Source: Eupeodes corollae (lineage: Eukaryota; Arthropoda; Insecta; Diptera; Syrphidae). From it: a stretch of 64,000 bases of DNA. The first letter of the stretch is position 1; every line of letters starts with the position of its first letter. The position numbers and the translations under genes are program-made. This document shows positions 53,809 through 64,000 of the stretch, piece after piece. The notes below the pieces were generated by a model. The model made no database searches. It saw nothing but the letters and a program-made list of their open reading frames with translations, and was not told the origin of the DNA. The DNA lies in contig NC_079147.1 of the NCBI RefSeq assembly GCF_945859685.1, positions 92,124,315 through 92,188,314 on the forward strand, written 5' to 3'.

Positions 53809-55865
53809 TCATCCAGCTCTCCGGAACAGCAGTAACGAATTTTTCATCGCCTTCTTGGGTTTCCACCACTCGGTACATCTTCGTTTTCTTTTTATTGAAG
53901 AATGAATAAGAGGAAAGAAAACAGATTCTGAATTTAATGGAATTTTAAATAATTTTGAAAAAATATCACTAATTTCCCAAAATTGATTAACATTTGTTTC
54001 TTCGTTTGACTTGTAGACATTTAAAAATTTTGAATAAAATGGTTTGTCGTAAAAATTTTCTTTTTGTTTCAAGCTCGAACCATAAATAACTGCAATTTTA
54101 TTTCGAAATGTTGCGAATTCCATCCGAACAATTTCTTTAGAATTTGTTAAGAAAAAGCAATTTGCATCACAAGATTTTAAAACAAACTGTTCAATTTGGA
54201 CAGCTTTATAAATTCCATTACAACCTGGAATTTAGCACGTTCTATTTTTATCTACATTATAGAGCATTGGAACCGTGTTTGTAGTTAGATGGCTTACTGT
54301 GTTTTCAAAATCTTCTGAAATTCTGTTTGCAATTTGCTCAAGTAGTCTGTTTCCTGATCTTAATTTACGTTTTAGATATTGCAACAATTTTCGTATTTGA
54401 ATGCACTCATATTATCTAGAGGTCCATGGAGTTTCACATCATCTGCAATATGGTACAAGTTGTGAACGTTGTAGCTTATATTTTCCCGGCCATAGAGTTT
54501 AGCGAAACCGTGTATGAACGATTTGAACATGGTTTGTGCTATATCAATAAATGTGTATGATTTTTCGCTCATACATATTGAAACAGCACAGTGTAATTGC
54601 ATGAAGTTCTCATATACTTCTTCTTGAGTTTCATTTTTCAAAAGAACGGGTCCTAAGTATAACAAAAATGTTCGAAATTCAGTGGCCTTATAAAAGCTTA
54701 TAACATCAAGTCTAAGTGCAGTTCGGTTGAATTCAACTGGCGTAAACGTTCTAATTAATACTAATAAATCAGATATTTTTTCAATGTTTTTCGCAGACAG
54801 CTTTGTTTTTAAGGATCTATTCTTAATCCATAGAAGCAATAATTTTTTCATAATACCTAAGCAAAGTAAATGCATGTAGTCCAAAGGAAAATTATTGATC
54901 ATATCAATTGGAAGGCTTTCTAATGGAGATGATTGGATATGATGATCTTCGTGGATCCTTTCCCTGAAAGAAGCGTTGGTACGAAGTGATTTTGATAAAG
55001 TTGGGAAGCACATTTGGTGAGTAGTGTAATTATAATCACCTTCTACATTACACCTTTCACAAGCAAAATAACCATTATGTCCTTTTATACCTTTTAAATA
55101 CGACCGAGCAGGGGCATTACAAATGAAATTTCTTATTTTAAACTTGATTGTTCTTGAAGCTATATTCAGATTGGTTATACTTTTAGCTTCTTCAAGAAAC
55201 AATTGCAAAAATTCTTCAGCTTTGGAAGGTTTTGCCATTCCGTAATAAACACCTATTACAAGTGGCGGCAAACAAAAACCTTCCGGTGAACATAAAATTG
55301 GCCAAAATTGGCCTTTTGAACTCTTGCTAACAGGTATTCCATCTATATTAAAGTCTAAACATATCTCATCTAGATATTTATGAAGATTTTCGAAAACTTT
55401 TGTCAAAGCACAAACTAAACCGAAATGCCAGTATCTGCCAGGCGGAACATCGATAAAAATCTTTGTCGAGAAGGAAGTATGTAAAAATGTTCGAGGGTCT
55501 AAAGGCAAATAAGAATGAGAACATTTTAATATATCAAGTAAATCCCGCAAGCAAACATGGGCTATGTTGTATTTAACAGCCCAGTTTCTTAAGTTTTTCG
55601 AAATGTTTTCCGGAGATTTTTTCATTAATCCCAATAAGATCTGATCACTATTTTCTTCCAAACTATCACTATCACTTTTACTGTCGGAATTATCAGAAAC
55701 AACATTAATTAAAAAAATTTCATTGTGCTCTACAAGATTAAATTTAGGATTATTTTCAAAGGTATGCAGAGGGACATTATTTTCGCGTAATTTAGCTAAA
55801 ACTTTCTTAATTTTTCTTTTATATGTGGACTTGCTACACAGTTTATTTTTAATAATAGAATTCAT
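53809..55865 (-). pseudogene. CACTA-type DDE transposase, one frameshift and one stop
   Basis: The transposase cuts and joins transposon ends. From ATG 55863-55865 the frame is open for 497 codons to 54372. A one-base shift near 54385 moves it to a second frame with LKRKLRSGNRLLEQIANR and, after a TAA at 54232-54234, FYDKPFYSKFLNVY and FFPLIHS, ending at 53809. The pattern fits CACTA (CMC) transposases: DFNIDGIPVSKSSKGQFWPI has the first acidic residue, NAPARSYLKGIKGHNGYFACERC a CXXC site, FPLDYMHLLCLG the second Asp, and HGPLDNMSAFKYEN the Glu. An acidic Ser/Asp/Glu-rich patch lies near the N-terminus. The upstream codons to 55976 lack an ATG. Its last 70 bases overlap the DUF4806 start in another frame. 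Confidence 0.78.
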
Positions 55866-55975
55866 AATGAGATATGTAAAACTGTTAGTAAAACAAACTA
55901 AATATACAAAATTTCCTTTCAGCGAACGAAAACACAGACCAACTCGGAATAATTGCGACGCGACACTAAATGTCA

Positions 55976-56385
55976 ACCACCAAAAATCTTGAAATGCGAC
56001 TGGCTGTCGCAGCTTTTTATGTATATGTAGGTATTAAATAGTCGATTCAACTTGGGAAAATGCTAGTAACATTTGTACTTTTTTTATGAGGAAGAAAAAA
56101 AGATGTAATTTGTTTACTTCGTTTTTACTAGATAGTTAAAAAGAAGAGATTTGTTTACCTATTCTTTATGAGAAATGAGGGAAAAAAATACGCAAAAAAA
56201 AGCCAACCGCCAAAAAACATGAAATGACTGGCTGTCGCATCTGTTTGTGTATGTATAGTTAAAACCACGATTCAAAAGTCAAAAAGAAGTGATTTTTTTT
56301 ACTTATTTTTTGTTGGAGAGTTAAAGAGAAGAGATTTTTTTACTATTCTTTATGAGAAAAGGTGAAATAGGGAAAAAATCTACCC
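55976..56385. repeat. Diverged tandem duplication upstream of the transposase
   Basis: 55976-56030 (CACCAAAAATCTTGAAATG ... ACTGGCTGTCGCA) recurs at 56205-56260, and 56128-56195 (AGTTAAAAAGAAGAGATTTG ... TTCTTTATGAGAAA) recurs at 56316-56385. Two diverged units of roughly 190-230 bp lie before the transposase start and may hold its promoter. Confidence 0.6.
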
Positions 56386-57360
56386 AAAAACACGTTTCAT
56401 CCAATAAAAATAATTAATTTAACATATTCCAAAATGACTTACCAAATATGTTGACTCCAACTCCTTTGATTAGCAGTCCTTTATTTTTTAAAAAAATATT
56501 TTTTATTATTTTCAAAATTTACTCTCTTATTAGCACTAAGCACACTTTGCGACTTTACGCTACGCCACGCATAACAAAAACCAAATGACGAAAACAGAGA
56601 GGAAGGGTTGTTTCGTGTGTGTGTAATGCATAGTCTGATTGGAAAATAGTTTGTGTGTTTGAGAGAATTTGGTTGTGGAGAGAATACAAATGAGTAAGAC
56701 TATTACTGAGGCTCTAGATAGGTAATATTTAGACTTAATATAGATAATATGGAGTAAAAATAGTAATTTTTCAAATTTTACTATAAAAAGATTATATTTC
56801 AACTCATAACTAAGCTTTTTGAAAACCAAATTTACAATGCAAATAAAATATAAAAAAAATAAAACAAATTATTTTAAAACCAATTTGACTTCCAAAATTA
56901 AATTGGTTACATAACTACCAATAAAATAAGTTTTTTTATCACCAGTTTTACATTTTTAGTAAAACTGGTAAGATTTTAGCCAATATAATAATTATCAAAT
57001 TCAAAAGTGTTTTTTTATAACCTGAAAAATCAGTTATTTTTAAGCTGGTTTTGAACTTGATGGCTAGAACTGGCTATAAATTAACCAGAAAATTGAAAAA
57101 AGTAAACAATTGGTAAATATAAACCTGATTTATGACCAAGGTTTCAAATAGGATTTTTTAAAGCCAATTTTAAACCTGGGTAATTAAAATATCTGAAAAA
57201 AAGGATGCAAAATTACCTGAAACTAAGTTTGGGTTTATTTCAGGTTTTTTTTTTACCTAGAATTTCTCTCAGTTAAAAGATAACTTATTTCAAACCATTT
57301 AAAAACCAAGGTTATTCCAGGTAAAATTAATAACCGCGGTAATTTTGCTACTGAGGTTAC
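56386..57360. other. Subterminal region of CACTA-like element 2
   Basis: AT-rich, without genes. From about 56930 it is dense in short repeats containing ACCAGTTTTAC, AACCTGG and GGTTATT phrases in both orientations, as in 43058-43620 at the other end. Confidence 0.6.
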
Positions 57361-57375
57361 AAATTGTTGCTTGGG
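57361..57375 (-). repeat. Right terminal inverted repeat of CACTA-like element 2
   Basis: AAATTGTTGCTTGGG, the exact complement of 43043-43057. Confidence 0.85.
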
Positions 57376-57844
57376 AAACTAATGGATTCGAAAACAATAT
57401 TTTCTGTGATATAAAAAGTTTGAAGACAATATTTTTAATTTTTGAAAAGCTATTTGAGTCGAAAGTAAATTTTTACCAAGTCTTAGTATCGTTTTCTTGT
57501 AAGGTTGTTATTTTTTTGTAAAAAAAACTGTCATTAGATTTTTCTCAAAATTTTTACGAATGTTGATATCCATATCTCAAAGTTTTGAAAAGATAGTTGA
57601 GCCGAAAATCAATATTTTGCAAATTTTGTTAAATTTACTTTTAAGTTTTTATTTTTTGTAAGAAAACCTGTCAATTCAATTTTTCTCAAAATTTTACTAA
57701 ATGATAAAAAAAAATGTTTTAAATATTGAAGTAGATAAAAGCCAGTATCTAAAAGTTTCGAAAAGATATTTAAATCAAAAATCAATTTTGATCAACTTTT
57801 ATTTATTGTTTGTTTTTTTTTTTTTGTAAAAAAAACTGTCAATT
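57376..57844 (-). repeat. Rpt-A copy D, right part
   Basis: Continues copy D from CTAATGGATTCGAAAACAAT onward, matching copy A from about 15690. It stops inside the phrase AAAACTGTCAATTT, where the candidate BEL2 LTR begins. Confidence 0.75.
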
Positions 57845-59195
57845 TGTAGGAAACCTCGGATTGTAATAATAAATAAAAAAGAATAATAACACTAAAATAT
57901 ATATATCTATAATAATAATATCAAAATATCAATTATAATAATACTTGCTGTAATAAAACATAACTATAATACTAATACTTAATATAATACTGATACGTCA
58001 TAATGCAACATAAGTATAATATCTTAACCTAATAAACTAAATAGTAAAACATAATAATAATACTTATTAATAATACATAAATACCCATAATAACACCCTA
58101 ACATAATATTAATACCTTATAATAAAACATACATACAATAATATCTTAACTATAATATTACCTACTTCTAATAATACGTAAGCTAATACAGGCCAAAAAG
58201 CACATACCAGATATTAATTTACATCGCTAATCCACCAAACCATCAATTAAATCAAATCCATATCTAACCATGCGATGTGTTTATAACATTCGCAGGTACG
58301 TATGTATATGCAGGGTGGTCGGTTACATAGCTGATCATCCGATCATCGATCCCGTTGATTGCTGTGAGGCGATTAGCTATGTAATGATGCGGGTGATGGA
58401 ATGGACCGTTGCATACTCGTATTGGGAGATTTGTTGAAAAGAGGAGGAGCCTCATGCTCCAAGGCTAAACTGGAGTTAAAAGCCGGAAAAGTAGGTCAGT
58501 TGGTGACGTGCTTTAACCGTCTGCGGTACCTTAGAAATATTAAAAAGTTTTAGAAAAGAAAGTGAAAAGAAAGAAAAACAAAACCTGAAATAATTAAAAT
58601 TTGCGAGTAAAAGAAAAAATACTGATAAACGACTTATACAGGCTGTTTTAGAATTTAAATTTAAATTAGGAAACGCCAAAAATCAAAACACGTTATAAAT
58701 TATTTAATTTCCAAAATTTAAATCATTGAAAACAAATCAAGAAAGAACAATTAATTTTGCGACTGGCTGGTTTGGTGGTTGCTGGAAAAGAGAAAGATTC
58801 TATCATCTTTACATTGAAGCCAACCCATATGCATCCCTTGCTAAAACCAGTATTTTGCACACGATACCAATATCAAAGGTATTACCTATGTACCATTGCG
58901 GTTTATTCTTTTTCTTAAATGCAATGGTATTAGCAAGCAATGCATAGATTATGTAGGTATGTAATATAATTACAAAAAATAAGTTAACAACAAAAAATAT
59001 ATCATAAACAGCTTCCGTCATACCAAAACCAATACAGTAGATATATAGTATAGGGCAATTACAAAATGTTTGGCAATTTAAACAAAATTAAAATTAAATT
59101 AAATTAAATTAAATTATATAAAGATTTAAACATTAATTAATAAGACATATGTATATATGTTTGAATAAAAATAATATCAGCTTCGTTTCTCAACA
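57845..59195 (-). repeat. Candidate BEL2 3' LTR, about 1.35 kb
   Basis: On the minus strand it would start TGTTGAGAAACG at 59195, just after a purine-rich tract, and end CCTACA at 57845, exactly where Rpt-A copy D breaks off. The TG...CA ends fit an LTR. 57865-58180 is a TAA-rich low-complexity run, and 59088-59116 an AATTA-type short repeat. The partner LTR lies outside the window, so this is unproven. Confidence 0.5.
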
Positions 59196-60257
59196 TGCCG
59201 CCCCCGCTGAAGGAATTTCAGGACATGGCAAGAGGGCAAGTTTTGTTATAAGGCGCATGAAAGTGCCTCGTTTGGTGCGCAATGTAACCACCCGTACGTG
59301 TCCATCTTCACCTGGATGAACTGCGGTTATTCTTGCTAAGGACCATAGGGATGGTGGCATGTTAGATTCTTTCAGAATGACCATGTCACCCACTTCAAAA
59401 TCTCTTAGGTCTTCTCTCCATTTTGGTCGCTGCTGCAAAGATGTGAGGTAGTCGGTATGCCACCTTCGCCAGAAGCCTTGCATCATATTTTGTAGTAGCT
59501 GCCATCTTCCCAATCGATTAATGGGTAATTCCAAATAACTTGGCTCGGGAATCGCCGTGTAAGGTCTACCTATAAGAAAGTGAGCAGGCGTTAATGGATC
59601 AAGATCTGAATCGGAAGAAGCACAAAGGGGCCTAGAATTTAAAAGGGCTTCGAATTGGGCTAGCAAGGTACACATTTCTTCAAAGGTAAGGACACTATCA
59701 CCAACTACTCGCCGAAGATGTTGTTTTACTAATTTAACCCCCGCTTCCCAAAGCCCACCAAAGTGAGGGCTGTAAGGAGGAATAAACTTCCAATCGATGC
59801 TTTCTCCAGCCAACATTTCTGCAACCTTTTTGTTGTGACTTTGGGACTGCACCAGTTTATACATGTCTGATAGCACAAGAGCCGCTCCTTGAAAGTTCGT
59901 ACCATTATCGGAATACAAAACGCTGCATCTACCACGCCTGGCGATAAATCTTTTTAGGGCAGCCAAAAAGGCGTCTGTGGTCAGGTCCGATACTAATTCA
60001 AGGTGCAGCACCTTAGTTGTCATACAGACAAATAATGAAATATACCCTTTCGACAACGTTGGTTTCCTTCCTCTAGATGAACGAAGAGTTATCGGGCCAG
60101 CGTAATCACATCCTGTGTGGGCGAAAGCAAATGATGGATTTACGCGAGATGATGGCAAATTTCCCATAAGCTGCGTTGATGTAATTTTCCGTTGACGAAA
60201 ATACGTATGACAGTATGAACTAGTTTTCGAATAAGATTTCTGCTTCCGAGGATCCAA
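59190..60257 (-). pseudogene. BEL2 integrase region
   Basis: About 355 codons. The integrase core has HTGCDYAGP, YSDNGTNF and HFGGLWEAGVK, which supply the D, D and E residues with spacings close to those in BEL1. A DUF5641-like C-terminus (FWRRWHTDYL, VGDMVILKE, VRVVTLRTKRG) ends in TGA/TAA-proximal sequence at 59190. The zinc-binding N-terminus lies in the preceding frame (up to 60140-60300), so a frameshift near 60200 splits integrase. Confidence 0.85.
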
Positions 60258-61500
60258 AACTCCTGGCGAATCAGTGCAAAAAGTCCAGAAACACCGATAT
60301 GTAAAAAGTTTTTGTGAGCATCTAAGAGAATTAACAGAGTTATTGAATGATTTTTAGGCAGGATAATAGGGTGTCTAATCGCGAAGGGAACGTTTTTAGC
60401 ATTTGAAATTCTACCACCGACACGCAATAAACCGACGACATCAATGAAAGACGAAAGCGAACACAATTTTGAGGCCTTGTCAACACAACGGTCAGTCTTA
60501 AGAGTTTTGATTTCTCTAAGAAACTCTCTTTGAGTCCACTTGAGGCAGATTATTTTACCAAGACGTAGCTCTGAGAGCGAAAGATATCCACACCTTCTAT
60601 CACCTGTAGGCAAACGGAAAAAATAGATGAAGCGACGAATATAGCAAACTATTCTCACAATTTTCCTCCAACTAGAAATTTTAAGCGAAATTTTGTCAAG
60701 AAAATGCTCCACCGCAACCGAAACGTGAACTGTATGGACTTTCTTCCTCTCTTCAGGAATATCTTCTATTTCAGTTTCACAATGATGTGGCCACTCATCA
60801 ACACTATGAACCAGCCATTCTGGCCCGTTCCACCACAATTTGTGTTCCATCAAATCCTTAGGCGAGAGACCCCGCGAAGCACAATCAGCAGGGTTTTCCG
60901 ATGAACTGACATGACTCCAAGACGAGCGAGGTAACGAAGACAATATTTCAGAGGTACGATTCGCTACAAACGTACTCCATTTTCGTGGCGAGGATGAAAG
61001 CCATGACAAAACAATTTGAGAGTCACAGAACGCAGATACTCTAACTGGTTTCACATCTAATGACGACCGAATAAGTTCTATTAAACGAGGAGACTCCCAC
61101 AAAGTTCCAGGCGTGGAATTGACAACTGCTTTACTGGAGCAACTCGAGTCTTGGCGGCGACTAACTTCACTTCAAGAACATCTTCCGAACAACTACGACA
61201 GTAAACCACTGCAGAATAAGCCTTTTCTGAAGCATCCGAAAAACCTATCAACTCCAAGCTTTTAGAATTTTGGGCAAACCTTCGAAAAATCCTAAAGTTT
61301 TCAAAATAGGTCAAATTCTCCCGATACAGCTTCCATTTTTCTGCGATTTCAAAGGGCAAAGGATCATCCCAATCAATTTTCGTCTTGGCGTTCCACAGCT
61401 CCTGAAACAGTATTTTCAACAAAAAAATGGAAGGAGCCAAAAACCCCAAAGGATCAAAAACCTTTGCAACCTCTGAAATTAGTTTCCGTTTTGTAGGCAC
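60140..61500 (-). pseudogene. BEL2 RNase H and linker region, two frames
   Basis: 61500-61081 encodes KRKLISEVAKVFDPLGF and the first RNase H block LIGFSDASEKAYSAVVY with PRLELCGS. After a shift near 61090, 61102-60140 carries AFCDSQIVLSWL, NPADCASRG and the WWNGPEWL linker, then RVGGRI and HPIILP up to the integrase zinc region. The catalytic residues seen in BEL1 RNase H have counterparts here. Confidence 0.82.
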
Positions 61501-62348
61501 AAAGTGTTCGGTAAACTAATTTTGTACGTAAAGGTGTCATGATACAGGTTCCAAACCAAACCGAGAACCTTGGTGCACTCAGAAGAACTATCCAAATCCA
61601 GTGAAACAGCTTCTTTACAGTCGATGTCACGCAATATTTCCCAACAATTAGAGCTCCACTTGCTGAGCTCAAGACCTCCACACGACAACATCTCGACGAT
61701 CTGCTTCTTCAGCTCCAAAGTCGCCGACAGCGAAACAGCCCCCGTCATTAGGTCATCAACATACATGTCATGCAAAACTGCATGTGATGCTAAGGGAAAC
61801 TGGTGTTTGTAATCAAACGATATTTGACGGAGAACTTTCATGGACAAATATGGAGCAGGTGAAGTACCATATGTTACCGTAGCCAAACGAAAATGCGATA
61901 TTGGACTATCAGGGGATTCTCTCCAAACTATCCTCTGAAAATCCCGATGCTTTGGATGCACCCAAATTTGCCGAAACATTTTAACAATGTCAGCACAAAA
62001 TACGAAACGGTGAAGACGAAAACGAATACAAACGTTAACCAAATTTCGTTGAAGAGGAGTTCCTATATGAAGCATTTCATTAAGAGAACAGTTTTTGGTA
62101 TCCTTATGAGAACCATCAAAAACAACACAAATTTTGTTTGTAATCACAGCGTGATGTGGCAAATAGAAAACACTTCCCGACGTAGGTTCTATTTTCTCAT
62201 CAGGGATACGCTCCATGTGTCCCAGATTCAAATAAGTCTGCATGAACTTGCAGTATTCCACTTTTAGGTCTTTATCACGCGAAAAACCGGCGTTCCATTG
62301 CGAGAAGTCTAGACAAAGCTCCAGATATGGAGTTAGCAAACTTAACAT
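61479..62348 (-). pseudogene. BEL2 reverse transcriptase region
   Basis: About 289 codons of a BEL/Pao RT: YLPHHAVITNKICVVFDGSH, CADIVKMFRQIWV with the first catalytic Asp, TVTYGTSPAPYLSMK, and MYVDDLMTGA with the YVDD motif. The core motifs are unbroken. The frame shifts at both edges, near 62310 and 61500. Confidence 0.87.
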
Positions 62349-63198
62349 GTTCTTGTCGAAAAGGAAGTTCTACCATGTACTTATTATCAGGTGTACGAGT
62401 TAGAGTTTTTGAAAAGTTTTCATCTACCTCATCTTCAATTACTCTAAAGGAAGAACTAGGAGGTACCTCTTCAATTTCCCAAAAGGATTTCAAAATAACA
62501 TCAAGCCAAAATAACGAATTTCCTGGCAAACAAACCGTTACAACCCATCCAAACAATGTCTCATGAGCAACCACCTTTCCCTCTGGATCTGAACGATGAT
62601 CACTTAGCAGAATACTCCAAGCCTTGTCAGCCCCCAACAAAACATCAATGGGACCTGGGTTTTTGAATCCTACGTCCGCTAGCAAAAGATCGTCAAAAAA
62701 AGTGAAATTGCTGGCTTCCAACGAAAGCGATGGCGTTTGGGAAGTTATTTGGTTGAGAATATATGCCTCAACTTGCATAGTATGTGAGTTAATGCGGGAT
62801 TTTAATTTTAACTCAGCAGCACCTTGAGTCACACCAGCTTCAACAGACGAAATCCCGGATATTGGTAAACGAGCATGAGAACGACGTAGACCAAGTCTTT
62901 TCACCAAACTATCAGTTACGAACGAAACCTGAGAACCACTATCCAACAAAACGCCAACGAGATGAGTCTTTCCAGAAATGTCATACACTTTTACAACAGC
63001 GGTTGGTAATATAACCGAAGAACGCGAACCATTTTGCATATGGTTGCTTACGACGGAAGCTGAGCCTTGCGTAGGATCAACGGCATTCGCTGTGCTTGTG
63101 TTATCTAAGTGCACCAAGCTATGGTGTCTAGAATTGCATGACGTACAACGTGCTTTCGATCGACATCGATTCGACGAATGTTTAGTACAGAGGCAGTT
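62275..63198 (-). pseudogene. BEL2 protease region
   Basis: The frame downstream of the TAA at 63199-63201. It begins with the rest of a Cys/His-rich zinc-binding segment, then the aspartic protease with VLLDSGSQVSFV near 62960-62925 and IDVLLGADKAW and LFGWVV blocks. DSGS stands where BEL1 has DTGS; both are allowed in retroviral-type proteases. Confidence 0.82.
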
Positions 63199-64000
63199 TT
63201 AGCATAAACGTTGATCTCGAGCGAAATTACGACGGGAACTAACCGACATTGAAATGAAATCTGGACATTGTGGAAGATAATGTTCACCTTTACATTTTGG
63301 ACATGAGGTATTTACTACGGCGAGGCTTTTTATATTCGAAGAATTTGACGTACGAGAGTTCTTGACGCGAGAAGTTTTCGGATCGCTAGCTTCTAAGGCA
63401 TTAGAACGCTTTTCTAGAAAATCAAGAAGGTCTTTAATCGTCGACTCTTCCGACATTTTGTTTTCTAAAGCCCAAGCTTTTTTAGTTTCAGAGTCTGTTT
63501 TATTTATCAATAAATAAACAAGCCACGGATCCCTACCTTCCGACTTAACCGCTTCAAGACCACGAATAACTTTATCAGCTTTATCCACTAGCTTACGCAA
63601 TTGAGAGCCATCACACGACCCGACGTTTGGCAATTTTAAGAAGCAATAATAAGAGCATTTATTAAAAAAAGTGGTTTATCATAACGATTTTCTAATTTCT
63701 CCCAAGCTAGCTGGTACTTGGAATCCGAAATGCTAACACCGTTCAAAAGATTAAAAGCGTCCTCGCGCAAAACCGACTTCAAGTTCCTAAACTTTTGAGC
63801 ACTCGAAAGTTTTGTGTTGCAGTCCACCGTTTGCAAGAACACATCGCGAAAACCTGGCCATTCCCGATAATCACCGGAAAACGGTGTAATGTGCATAGGT
63901 TGCAGCCTTATATTAGTAGGGTTTTTATCTAACTGGCCTAACCGATCTACCAATTCAGCTTGGGAAGAAACTAATTCCTTCAACGAAACGTTCGTTTCCC
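63199..64000 (-). pseudogene. BEL2 gag region, partial
   Basis: 63983-63636 carries a DUF1759-like gag block (PFSGDYREWPGFRDVF, LKSVLREDAFNLL). After a frameshift near 63635 it continues with KLVDKADKVIRGLEAV and a CPKCKGEHYLPQC knuckle to a TAA at 63199-63201, beyond which zinc-binding residues go on in the same frame. The start of gag lies outside the window. Confidence 0.82.

Larger units (their letters stand above)
43730..53878 (-). pseudogene. DUF4806 protein gene of CACTA-like element 2, interrupted by BEL1
   Basis: Five exons can be traced on the minus strand. Exon 1, 53878-53689, starts ATG, encodes MYRVVETQEGDEKFVTAVPE...LLWPTNK and has donor G|GTGAGT. Exon 2, about 53397-53246, encodes WDKALEKEKEAEFLSSDET with donor GTGAGT; its acceptor is not a clean AG. 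Exon 3, 52694-52378, has acceptor TTTCAG and donor GTATGT, encodes LPIKDHAQMDELEEKI and contains one TAA at 52663-52665. Exon 4 starts at 52278 (acceptor TTAAATAG), encodes RKLSTFGG... and EYSWFGSATKKPF, and is cut by BEL1 at 52053-52056. It resumes at 43928 in frame and ends at a GTAAGT donor at 43890. Exon 5, 43751-43730, ends in TAA. The spacing of LPIK, FGG, EYSW-G and the C-terminal helix matches DUF4806, a domain common in insect transposon-borne genes. Its role is unknown. Confidence 0.75.
43043..57375 (-). mobile_element. CACTA-like DNA transposon 2 with transposase and DUF4806 gene, split by BEL1
   Basis: The ends are a perfect 15-bp inverted repeat, CCCAAGCAACAATTT at 43043-43057 and its complement at 57361-57375. 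The flanks show AA on both sides, compatible with a 2-bp duplication but inside an A run. Without the nested BEL element (43929-52052 plus its 4-bp duplication) the element is about 6.2 kb. The subterminal regions repeat short GGTTAT...ACC and AACCTGGGTTTTT phrases. It encodes, on the minus strand, a CACTA-type transposase and then a DUF4806 protein, both damaged. The Rpt-A sequence it interrupts is continuous across the junction when compared with copy A, which confirms both ends. Confidence 0.85.
57845..64000 (-). mobile_element. BEL2: decayed BEL/Pao retrotransposon, runs off the window
   Basis: A second BEL/Pao element, clearly a different family from BEL1 by protein sequence. Gag, protease, RT, RNase H and integrase follow in order on the minus strand, but the frame changes five times (near 63635, 62310, 61500, 61090 and 60200) and has one in-frame TAA at 63199-63201. 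Between breaks the coding sequence is well kept. The 5' end, 5' LTR and gag start lie beyond 64000. Confidence 0.88.

Noticed and set aside
1..64000. CRISPR arrays, bacterial operons, riboswitches
   Set aside because: No regular short direct repeats with unique spacers were seen, and the window is clearly insect nuclear DNA.

Overview
The window looks like AT-rich, gene-poor, repeat-dense nuclear DNA of an insect, most probably a fly. This is inference from the mix of transposon families: Jockey-type and LOA/I-type LINEs, BEL/Pao LTR elements, CACTA-like DNA transposons and a tRNA-headed SINE. I see no convincing single-copy host gene, no canonical tRNA or rRNA gene and no CRISPR array. Nearly everything interpretable is mobile DNA, much of it nested.

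Region 1 (1-8610) is a three-layer nest, all on the minus strand. A decayed LOA/I-like LINE was hit by a tRNA-headed SINE (13-bp target duplication). The SINE was then hit by a full-length two-ORF Jockey-type LINE at 1716-6990, flanked by a perfect 17-bp duplication. Both ORFs of that LINE are open and overlap as TAATG. Its 5' region carries a tRNA-like A-box/B-box module.

Region 2 (8611-25240) holds a decayed LINE (11289-12740), a mariner/Tc1-like scrap near 13.7 kb and copies of an unclassified repeat, here called Rpt-A. Rpt-A is about 1.1-1.4 kb, has an internal period near 175 bp, and lies as an inverted pair at 15354-19213 plus a copy at 23150-24515. A 3'-end fragment of the same Jockey family sits at 19214-19373.

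Region 3 (25241-27913) is a CACTA-like element with CACTG termini. It holds a spliced, damaged gene of an insect protein family of unknown function and no transposase. Region 4 (27914-42689) contains LINE scraps, an RTE-like LINE remnant, a tandem LTR-leader array with unusually perfect hairpins, and a second decayed Jockey/CR1-like LINE carrying another copy of the SINE.

Region 5 (42690-57844) is a second nest. An Rpt-A copy is split by a 14.3-kb CACTA-like element (terminal inverted repeats at 43043 and 57375) that encodes a transposase and a multi-exon DUF4806 protein, both on the minus strand. The last part of the DUF4806 gene is split by a BEL/Pao retrotransposon (43929-52052) with identical 323-bp LTRs, a 4-bp target duplication and one intact 1793-codon gag-pol frame. 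It is the youngest-looking element here. Region 6 (57845-64000) is a second, frameshifted BEL/Pao element running off the right edge. Its candidate LTR truncates the Rpt-A copy.

Gene content is therefore transposon machinery: endonuclease, reverse transcriptase and RNase H for the LINEs; gag, protease, RT, RNase H and integrase for the BEL elements; a DDE transposase and DUF4806 partner for the CACTA element. Only the Jockey LINE and the first BEL element look potentially functional from sequence alone.
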